Origin: Deltaproteobacteria bacterium | GTDB lineage: Bacteria; Desulfobacterota; Syntrophia; Syntrophales; UBA2210 | NCBI GenBank assembly: GCA_016933215.1 | Contig: JAFGBH010000094.1 | Location: 1 to 37,260, forward strand | DNA length: 37,260 nucleotides | Direction of reading: 5' to 3' | Part shown: piece by piece, positions 25,443-32,281 of the stretch | Layout: each line of letters starts with the position of its first letter | Numbering within the stretch: position 1 is the first letter of the stretch | Position numbers and translations under genes: made by a program | The notes under the pieces: generated by a model | Seen by the model: the letters and a program-made list of their open reading frames with translations, nothing else | What the model was told of the DNA's origin: nothing | Database searches by the model: none

Positions 25443-27206
25443 CTATTTCTTCTTCAGTACCTTCGCCATAATTCCGGAGATTAAGATGACAATCAGGAGA
25501 TACCCCATGGCCTTCATAAAGTAGAAGTAATATTTTGTCAAACCGATAAGCGTTACCTTGTAGTGATGCTCTTCAAGTCTGAAAAGGGGGATCAGCATGT
25601 CGAAACTGTAATAGAACCCGTTCGGGATCTTCTGGGATACTCCCTGTCCGGAGAAGCTCAGGAAAAACATGCCGAACAAAACCAGGAAAAAAGCCCATAC
25701 AAGGAGGTACCCGAGGTAGATCCCGTAACCGGTAAAATCGTGCTGAAGCGTGAGCCAGAGCCAGTCGAGTCCCCGTGCATTTTTTCTTTCCCGCTCCTTT
25801 GCCAGGAAAAGGATTTTATTGGCCTTTGATACGAAGCCCATTTTTCGGAGGACCTTACTCAATTGTTCGTATGGCTGAGGTGAGTAAATTTTCTCTTTTT
25901 CCAGCCAGTTCTCTATCCATGACATCTTTCTCTCGGCGATGGAATTTATCTTGAAGGCTTCGCTGCTCCCCAGTTTTTTATAGATAAAGCCCGTGAGCAG
26001 AACCTCGTCGGGCCATCCGTCCTCCCTGTCCTCGACGACGCCGGCACGTGCGTTACGCAGGATAATTCTCGATTCATGTCCCCAGCTTACAGGTGACAGC
26101 TTTCCCGAGGCAAAGACCAATCTGCCGTTGATTTTGGCACCGGTGAGATCCAGAGATTCGAATCTGCTGGAGGATATGTCCAGATTGTTATCGACGATGA
26201 TAAAGACAAGTTCTACATGACCTTTAAAGGTGGAGTCCCTCATGGTCAGGTTGCCCCAGGTGTGAAGGTGCTGCAGATTCACATTGTCCTCGAAGCTCAG
26301 GCCATTCATGTTCAGGGTTCCCCTTATATGTGCGGAGGTCATGGTCACGGTACCGCCGAATCGGCAGTTGTCCGTGAGGGAACAATCGTTTCCCACCTGG
26401 CAATTATTCATATTCAGACCCATGGCAAAAGAGGAGCTCTTGAATTCTATGACATCTCCGATATGTGCCGATACCATATCCACCGGACCATTGAATAAGG
26501 AACCATTGTTGATGAAGAGGCTTTCCTCGACTTCAATGTTGCTCATATTCAATTTTCCGTGGAATCCGGAATGACTGAGCTCCAGATGGTCCCCTATTTT
26601 GGCGGATACCATGCTTGTTTCACCTTCAAAAAGAGATCCCTCGCTGATAAGGAGATATTTGTCGGCCTTTAGGCTGTTCATGTTTACATTCTTTCTGAAG
26701 GTGGAGGCGTTGATATCAATTTGATTTCCTATTTTTGCAGCGACGAGGCTCACCTCTCCATCGAACCTTGTTTTTTCCTTTATCGTGAGGTTGTACTCGA
26801 CCTGAATAGAATCCATGTTCACCTTTCCGGCGAAGCGTGAACCACTCACGAATATGGAATCGCTGCTTTTAAGTGAGGTTAAATCGACATCGGCGAGAAA
26901 GAGGCAGTCGGTAAACATGAGTCTATGGTCGATAACAAGGCCCGACAAATCGATCGGACCCCTGAAACAGGCACCCGTTATAGAAACTCCCCTTTCTGTT
27001 ATGTCCTTTCTGTAATCCTCGTGTGAGAGGATTGTATTTACAAATTCGGGTGTCAAGACCCGCTCTTCATCGGTGCCGCCCATTTTTCCGAGATCGGCTT
27101 CCTCTCCCCCTTCTATCCTTTTCCATACCCACTTTTCCTGGTGTGTCCAGCCTGCTTGCATTGCTTCCTTAGGGTATTCACTTGATGTTCCGTTGACTTT
27201 TTTCAT
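25443..27206 (-). CDS. Beta-solenoid repeat protein with C-terminal membrane helices (pentapeptide-repeat-like)
   Basis: A 587-residue protein. After about 75 leading residues comes a run of about 13 repeats (to about residue 370) of 22-23 residues, consensus F-x-G-x-V-x-M-x(4)-I-x(3)-L-x-I, alternating 23 and 22 residues in the central part. This spacing suggests one solenoid coil per repeat. A linker with WIENWLEKEKIYSPQPYEQL and RKMGFVSKANKILFLAKERE follows, then three or so hydrophobic segments (about 485-510, 535-555, 560-585). The linker plus membrane tail resembles proteins annotated 'pentapeptide repeat' or 'membrane-associated oxidoreductase' in other bacteria (family recall, not searched). 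Function unknown. The start ATG 27206 has AGGG nearby. It is probably co-transcribed with the upstream sir2 gene. Confidence 0.82.
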   Translation of the reverse strand: MKKVNGTSSEYPKEAMQAGWTHQEKWVWKRIEGGEEADLGKMGGTDEERVLTPEFVNTILSHEDYRKDITERGVSITGACFRGPIDLSGLVIDHRLMFTDCLFLADVDLTSLKSSDSIFVSGSRFAGKVNMDSIQVEYNLTIKEKTRFDGEVSLVAAKIGNQIDINASTFRKNVNMNSLKADKYLLISEGSLFEGETSMVSAKIGDHLELSHSGFHGKLNMSNIEVEESLFINNGSLFNGPVDMVSAHIGDVIEFKSSSFAMGLNMNNCQVGNDCSLTDNCRFGGTVTMTSAHIRGTLNMNGLSFEDNVNLQHLHTWGNLTMRDSTFKGHVELVFIIVDNNLDISSSRFESLDLTGAKINGRLVFASGKLSPVSWGHESRIILRNARAGVVEDREDGWPDEVLLTGFIYKKLGSSEAFKINSIAERKMSWIENWLEKEKIYSPQPYEQLSKVLRKMGFVSKANKILFLAKERERKNARGLDWLWLTLQHDFTGYGIYLGYLLVWAFFLVLFGMFFLSFSGQGVSQKIPNGFYYSFDMLIPLFRLEEHHYKVTLIGLTKYYFYFMKAMGYLLIVILISGIMAKVLKKK

Positions 27207-27266
27207 TTACCCTGTTCCCAAGCAATGCGGGTATCGGAATAAAATGGCCTCAACATCCCTGAACCG

Positions 27267-28085
27267 TCAGGCGGCCTCTCCCCTGATCAGGTTTACGATG
27301 GCGGGAAGAGCCTCGCCGGTTTTCACAGGTATATAGACATCGGTGATTGAAGGAAAGGCGTTTTCCGTCGGGTTTATTACAATTATTTTGGCCCCCTTTT
27401 TCCTCGCCTCCATCGGAAAATAGGCGGCGGGATATACCACACCCGATGTGCCGAGTACGAGCATCGTATCACATTCGCCGGAGACCTTGTAGGCGCGGGG
27501 CAGGTCCTGGACGGCCTCGCTGAACATTACGACATCCGGCCGTGTGATAAATCCGCACATATTGCATCTCGGCGCAAGTGAGGCGAGGGTAGAGATATTG
27601 TATTCACGTATCTGGCCCAGTTTTTCCCGTATCTCTTCTATAAGCTTTTTCCTGTCATACTTCTTTGTCTGGTAGCAGGCCAGGCATTTCATCCTGAACA
27701 TATTTCCATGCACCTCGATAAGATCGGTGTTTCCCGCTTCCTGGTGGAGGTTGTCGGTGTTCTGAGTGATGACGGTTTTTAGTATCTCCATGTCCTCCAG
27801 GTCTGCCAGTGCAAAATGACCGGGATTGGGTTCCGCCTGCTCGAAGGTGTCGAGGATCTCGATAAAGAGGGGGAGAAGTTTCTCGGCATCCCGCTCCAGG
27901 GTATTGATGAGTCCGGAAGGTGTACCCACCTCCATGGGGTCTATCCTGTCCCATATTCCGCCTTCATCCCGGAACGTCGAGATTCCGCTTTCGGCGGAGA
28001 CGCCGGCTCCACATGTTGCCACCGCCTGCGTCGATCGTGATAGTATCGATGCCGCTTCTTCTATTTCCTTAGCCCATCCACCCAT
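27267..28085 (-). CDS. Sir2-family NAD-dependent protein deacylase
   Basis: Removes acyl groups from lysines using NAD+, giving nicotinamide and O-acyl-ADP-ribose. From ATG 28085 the protein is 272 residues. It has the Rossmann motif GAGVSAESGISTFRD, the TQNTDNLH block, the catalytic His in EVHG, and a zinc site of two CXXC pairs (CLAC and CNMC). The loop typical of desuccinylases (an Ala-Tyr-x(2)-Arg signature) is not apparent, so plain deacetylase or medium-chain deacylase activity is more likely. The start at 28085 is chosen because GGTGAG lies about 7 nt upstream and a longer version (28166) would overlap the flavodoxin gene. It is 46 bp downstream of the flavodoxin gene and 60 bp upstream of the solenoid gene. 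Confidence 0.93.
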   Translation of the reverse strand: MGGWAKEIEEAASILSRSTQAVATCGAGVSAESGISTFRDEGGIWDRIDPMEVGTPSGLINTLERDAEKLLPLFIEILDTFEQAEPNPGHFALADLEDMEILKTVITQNTDNLHQEAGNTDLIEVHGNMFRMKCLACYQTKKYDRKKLIEEIREKLGQIREYNISTLASLAPRCNMCGFITRPDVVMFSEAVQDLPRAYKVSGECDTMLVLGTSGVVYPAAYFPMEARKKGAKIIVINPTENAFPSITDVYIPVKTGEALPAIVNLIRGEAA

Positions 28086-28131
28086 CTTTCTCACCCTTTT
28101 CAGCGTTGTATCTGTTTTTCGGGAGGGACCG

Positions 28132-28716
28132 CTACAATCTTTCGAGGCATTTCTTTGCGAGATCACTGGCGAAGGCTATGGCCTCTTTTGCATCATCCGT
28201 ATTGGGATGGTCGGGATAGGTTTTCATGATGTGGTGAAAACCGTGACATTTAAACCTGCCAATTGAGGTATCTCCCAATTTCTTCTCCATACAGTCCAAG
28301 CATATTTTTGCCGTCAGGGGGCCAAACCCCGGAGCACCGTAAGTGACAAAGACGGCGGAGTATTTCGCGGGTTGTACCTGGGACAGAAACTGCTTGATCT
28401 TCTTCGTCGGCATACCGGTATGAACCGGTGATCCGATGATGATAAGGTTGTAGGACCTGAGATCGTACTTGTCGATGTCGTCGATAAAAACGGCGTCGCA
28501 GCCGAGCTCGTGGGCGATCACCTCGGCAATCTTTTTCGTATTGCCCGACCAGCTGTCATAAATAACAATCGGTCGGAGTGTTTCGGCTATCGGAGAGACC
28601 GATTCCGCCTTTGCCGGTTGTTCGGGTTTTGGTGTGACCGTTTTCGCGCCGGTGCAGCCGAAGATGAGAAGGCTGGCAACGAGTATAATAAGCGTGTAGA
28701 GGCTGAGTTTTTTCAT
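28132..28716 (-). CDS. Lipoprotein flavodoxin-family protein
   Basis: The 194-residue product opens with MKKLSLYTL, a hydrophobic segment, and a lipobox LIFGC with the lipid-accepting Cys at 21. A short Pro/Lys-rich linker follows, then a flavodoxin domain from about 48: IVIYDSWSGNTKKIAEVIAH, with the FMN-phosphate loop (SGNTKK), and a second FMN loop SPVHTGMPT. This predicts an FMN protein tethered to a membrane and facing the periplasm, or at least exported. Flavodoxins are normally cytoplasmic electron carriers. Two cysteines (CLDC) lie near 138-141. AAAGGGGGG precedes the ATG. A candidate promoter lies at 28737-28771. It is first in the row flavodoxin-sir2-solenoid-addB-addA. Confidence 0.87.
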   Translation of the reverse strand: MKKLSLYTLIILVASLLIFGCTGAKTVTPKPEQPAKAESVSPIAETLRPIVIYDSWSGNTKKIAEVIAHELGCDAVFIDDIDKYDLRSYNLIIIGSPVHTGMPTKKIKQFLSQVQPAKYSAVFVTYGAPGFGPLTAKICLDCMEKKLGDTSIGRFKCHGFHHIMKTYPDHPNTDDAKEAIAFASDLAKKCLERL

Positions 28717-28736
28717 TTTCCCCCCTTTCTCGACGT

Positions 28737-28771
28737 ATTATAGTGCTAAAATGAAAAAAGGGGAATGTCAA
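28737..28771 (-). promoter_or_regulatory. Candidate promoter for the flavodoxin-sir2 row
   Basis: On the minus strand a perfect TTGACA (28771-28766) and a perfect TATAAT (28742-28737) are present but 23 bp apart, too far for normal sigma-70 spacing. With a 17-bp spacer the -10 would be the poor TAGCAC (28748-28743). The perfect -10 may be used with an activator or a different -35. Confidence 0.4.
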
Positions 28772-28839
28772 ATTTTTTCCATCAAGTGATTTCTTCTTTG
28801 GGGCGATTGACAAAGCCCGTGAGGGGCGACTGAAAACGA

Positions 28840-29679
28840 TCAGCCGGAATCGCCCCCACGCAATTCCTCTTCATTATCGTCGGCCTGCCCACGGTAGAAA
28901 TCATAGACGCCGGTGTACCGCAGAAATGTCGACATGATGGCAGGGTGGATGGCATCGAGGAGCTTCATCACGATAATTGCGCCGGGGCTCACGATAGTCT
29001 CCTGAATGTCCTTCTTGATAGCCCGTATCACGGCACGGGCAACTTTTTCGGGAGTTGTCTCGCCGACGATTCTTGGTGCTCGTTTGTCGTAAACGGCAAA
29101 CATGCCGACATTGGAGACAAAACCGGGGCATATGACGGATACACCGATACCAGTTTCCTTCAGTTCCTGTCGAAGACCGCTCGTCCATTCAATCAGTCCC
29201 GCCTTTGTGGCGGCATAGGTGGCGGAATAGGGTGATCCCTTTTTGCCCCCCAGCGATGACATGGTTACGATATGTCCGCTTTTCCGTTCAAGCATGTGGG
29301 GCAGTACCAGTCTCGTGAGCACCATCGGTCCCATCAGATTGGTTTTGATGATGCGCCGTATATGATCCGGCGAGAGGCTGACATAACGGCTCACCCATTC
29401 GATGCCGGCGTTGTTTACCAGGATGTCGATGGTACCGAGGGTTTCAATCGTTTTCTCAATGAGGTGTTGCAAAGATGCTTCATCAGTGATGTCGGCGGGA
29501 ATTGCCACGGTGCGAATGTTATGGGATGAGAGATTGTCTGCAACTTTATTCAGTTCCTCTTCGGAGCGTGCGGCAAGGGCGATGTTGATTCCCTCTCCTG
29601 CAAGTGCCTCAGCAATAACCGGTCCAAGGCCGCGAGAACCCCCTGTAAGAAGAGCATTCTTTCCCTTGAGATTCTTCAT
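28840..29679 (-). CDS. Classical short-chain dehydrogenase/reductase
   Basis: NAD(P)-dependent oxidoreductase acting on a hydroxy or keto group. The 279-residue product has the cofactor motif TGGSRGLG (about 12-19), NNAG (about 89-92), and the catalytic Ser with YAATK (Ser in MSSLGG about 146, Tyr/Lys about 159/163). The extra C-terminal part, with hydrophobic character (MKLLDAIHPAIMSTFLRYTG), suggests a membrane-associated lipid-type substrate. AAAGGAGG precedes the ATG. It is last in the six-gene operon, 101 bp after the nitronate-monooxygenase-like gene. The substrate cannot be read. Confidence 0.92.
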   Translation of the reverse strand: MKNLKGKNALLTGGSRGLGPVIAEALAGEGINIALAARSEEELNKVADNLSSHNIRTVAIPADITDEASLQHLIEKTIETLGTIDILVNNAGIEWVSRYVSLSPDHIRRIIKTNLMGPMVLTRLVLPHMLERKSGHIVTMSSLGGKKGSPYSATYAATKAGLIEWTSGLRQELKETGIGVSVICPGFVSNVGMFAVYDKRAPRIVGETTPEKVARAVIRAIKKDIQETIVSPGAIIVMKLLDAIHPAIMSTFLRYTGVYDFYRGQADDNEEELRGGDSG

Positions 29680-29780
29680 CGCAGTTTCCTCCTTTATACA
29701 TCTCCGTGAAGAAAATATCAGCCTCTCTCAAAACCGAAAAAAGGGAGAAAAGTTCAAAGAGGTTGCGTTCTCCCCGTATA

Positions 29781-30737
29781 TCAGTCAGAAATCCCTCTCT
29801 GAAGTGATCGTACCACCGCTTCGGCCTCTCGAATTACGTTGTCTATCACGTCTTTGACGCTCTTGATCTCTCGTATCATTCCTCCGATCTGACCGCAGTA
29901 GACCGAGCCCTCTTCGATATCTCCCTCGATGCTCGCAATGGCGGAACGGCCCTCACCAATGAGATCAAAGATTTCATCCTGTGTTGCTCCCCGTCTTTCC
30001 GCATCGAGTATCATTTCTGTCAGCCTGTTCTTTATCCCCCGTGTGGGTCCCACGGTCGTTCTTCCCGTAAGGGTCGTCCCGTTTGCCCCTACCTTCAGGA
30101 TGGCTTCCTTGAAGCGGGGATGGGCCGCCGATTCGTGAGTGGCAACGAAACGCGTTCCCATCTGTACCCCCTTCGCACCGAGGGACAGCGCGGCCACAAA
30201 ACCCCTGCCATCGGCGATGCCTCCCGCTGCGACAACGGGAACGGTAACCGCATCCACTACCTGAGGAATAAGTGCCATCGTCGTAATCTCATCAAATCCG
30301 TCATGACCGCCGGCTTCAATTCCTTCTGCAATGACAATATCAACTCCGGCATCAGCGCATTTCTCAGCGAAAGAGACTGATGGAACCACATGCATAACCG
30401 TACAGCCCAGATCCTTTATCTGCCCCGTTAATTTTTTGGGGCTTCCCGCCGATGTCGCAACCACGGAGGCACCGCCCTTTACTGCTCTCTCTATCAGATC
30501 CCATGCATCGGGTCTCGCAAGGGGTACATTGACGCCAAAGGGTTTTGACGTTATCTCTCGTACCTTTTCTGCTTCTTCTGACATTTCTTCCAGGGTCATT
30601 CCACCCGCAGCGAGGAGTCCGAGTCCCCCCGCCTCCGATACGGCGGCCGCCAACTCCGATTTTCCGATCCACACCATCCCGCCGAGAATAATGGGGTATT
30701 CAATCTTCAAAATGTCGCAGAGTTCCGTTGTGAACAT
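29781..30737 (-). CDS. Nitronate monooxygenase / FabK-type FMN enzyme
   Basis: A TIM-barrel FMN protein of the 2-nitropropane dioxygenase family, 318 residues. It shows GGMVWIGKSELAAAVSEAGG near the N-terminus, the Gly-rich phosphate-binding blocks VVAAGGIADGRGFVAALSLGAKGVQMGT, and EAGGHDGF (the His-containing active-site loop). The family covers nitronate monooxygenases, FabK enoyl reductases and other flavin reductases. In an anaerobic setting an enoyl-thioester reductase role is at least as likely as nitronate oxidation. Good ribosome-binding site (AAGGAG). Located 50 bp after the HpaB/AbfD-family gene in the same operon. Confidence 0.88.
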   Translation of the reverse strand: MFTTELCDILKIEYPIILGGMVWIGKSELAAAVSEAGGLGLLAAGGMTLEEMSEEAEKVREITSKPFGVNVPLARPDAWDLIERAVKGGASVVATSAGSPKKLTGQIKDLGCTVMHVVPSVSFAEKCADAGVDIVIAEGIEAGGHDGFDEITTMALIPQVVDAVTVPVVAAGGIADGRGFVAALSLGAKGVQMGTRFVATHESAAHPRFKEAILKVGANGTTLTGRTTVGPTRGIKNRLTEMILDAERRGATQDEIFDLIGEGRSAIASIEGDIEEGSVYCGQIGGMIREIKSVKDVIDNVIREAEAVVRSLQRGISD

Positions 30738-30787
30738 GAAAATTCTCCTTTCATAAATTGTAGTGTCTCGGTGTATACCTTCAGCCC

Positions 30788-32227
30788 TTACACATTCAAG
30801 CCGACAATAGTTTTTGCCTTTTTCTTGTACTCTTCGATAGGCGCCTCAACCATGAGCATCATCTTCTGCGATGCAAAGGACCCCTCGGCATGAATGGTAC
30901 ATACTTCGTGCCAGGCGGCAAAATCGCTTCCCACCGTGTGATGAAGCGAACTCATTAATTTCAGACGCTCTTCGGCAGTGTATCCCGACGCACCGCCCAT
31001 GTATTTTCGAAGGTAGGGGTTCAATTCGGGATTTTCCCAGTCTCGATAGGTCGGTTGTGTTACCAGGAGACCTCCCGAGATATCCTGGATGTCACGGACA
31101 AACTCGTGAAAGTTTGAAGCGAAGAAGAGCTTTGCCATATTGCAGGTAAGACGGTTCGGGACGAAGAGACCGGAGCCGCCGAAATCCTCGGGCTCGTAGA
31201 GGGCGGCCCTCGCGAGGGACTTTGTCGTTTCCGTGTATTTTATCATGTTGACAAAGATCTCCCGGACATGGGAGGCCTTGCTCACGCCGTTGGCATCGGC
31301 GGCGAGCATGCCGAGACCGGTCATAAACTCCAGTATCGGTATCTTATAGGTAACTGCCGTAAAGCGGTGGAATGCTGCAAAGGCATAGGTCAGAATCTGG
31401 GCAAACTGCCATTCTCTCAGCATAAATACGCGTTCTTTCGGGACACGGACGTTATCGAAGATGAGGAGCGATTCCACGTGCCCCCTTCGGGGATGAGGTG
31501 TGGGAAAATGATTTGTGTCCTCGAAGCGGAAGTTTGGTCTGCATATCTGGGTTATACCCGGTGTATTTACCGGTATGGCAAATGCCACGGCATAGTCGGC
31601 CTCCGCCTCGGTCAGGTTTCTCGTTGGTATGACAAGGATTTCGTCGACATAGACACCCGCCGTGATGTGCGCCTTTGCGCCGGAGACCACGATCTCATCT
31701 TCAGTCTCATCCACAACCCTCACGTAGTAGTCGGGACTTTCCTGTTCGCTCGGGCCCTTTCTCCTGTCGCCTTTTACATCGGTCACCGCGCCCGCCATTG
31801 AAAGATCGTTTCTGGCACAGTATCGGCGATAGTTATCGATTCGCCCTTCGTACTCCTTATTTCCCATGAGACGGGAGGCGACCTTGATACCGTTCATGAT
31901 ATCGGTCCCCACATCCTTGACAAAAGGGATCGCTCCATCGGCGTAGTAGCAGGCCTTCAGTATAAGATTGTGCCGTCGTTTGATTACTTCGGGTACGTCG
32001 GGCACTTCAAAATAGGTGCTTATCTCTTCCCCCGTTTCAGTGTCCTTCATGACGGCGATTTCCCTCATCTCCGGGTCATGGCCCATAAGAAAATCGTGGG
32101 CACCCGTTTCCACCCCTACCTTGATATAGGGGTCTTCGGTCACGTCGGGAACGGGATTTCCCAAGAGGTAGACCTTTCTCCCGTCTCGCAGTCCTTCTCT
32201 GTATTCTTCCGCTGTTCTCAGCGCCAT
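30788..32227 (-). CDS. HpaB/AbfD-family flavoenzyme (4-hydroxyphenylacetate 3-hydroxylase / 4-hydroxybutyryl-CoA dehydratase family)
   Basis: A 479-residue FAD-binding protein with an acyl-CoA-dehydrogenase-like fold. The family blocks are RHNLILKACYYADG (85-98), TDVKGDRRKGPSEQ (149-162), GAKAHITAGVYVDEILVIPTR (about 183-203) and AAFHRFTAVTYK (284-295). In 4-hydroxybutyryl-CoA dehydratase (AbfD) a [4Fe-4S] cluster is held by three Cys and one His (from memory C99, C103, H292, C299). Here His287 is kept, but position 294, seven residues on, is Tyr. Only one Cys (93) is present in the N-terminal region, so at least two Cys ligands are lacking. A two-component hydroxylase would need O2. The reaction is therefore open: a redox-neutral isomerisation or hydration at flavin is possible. 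TAAGGAGG precedes the ATG. Confidence 0.87.
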   Translation of the reverse strand: MALRTAEEYREGLRDGRKVYLLGNPVPDVTEDPYIKVGVETGAHDFLMGHDPEMREIAVMKDTETGEEISTYFEVPDVPEVIKRRHNLILKACYYADGAIPFVKDVGTDIMNGIKVASRLMGNKEYEGRIDNYRRYCARNDLSMAGAVTDVKGDRRKGPSEQESPDYYVRVVDETEDEIVVSGAKAHITAGVYVDEILVIPTRNLTEAEADYAVAFAIPVNTPGITQICRPNFRFEDTNHFPTPHPRRGHVESLLIFDNVRVPKERVFMLREWQFAQILTYAFAAFHRFTAVTYKIPILEFMTGLGMLAADANGVSKASHVREIFVNMIKYTETTKSLARAALYEPEDFGGSGLFVPNRLTCNMAKLFFASNFHEFVRDIQDISGGLLVTQPTYRDWENPELNPYLRKYMGGASGYTAEERLKLMSSLHHTVGSDFAAWHEVCTIHAEGSFASQKMMLMVEAPIEEYKKKAKTIVGLNV

Positions 32228-32281
32228 TATAATCCTCCTTATTATATACTTTGTGCCTTTGTAACTGTGTGCCTTTCTACC

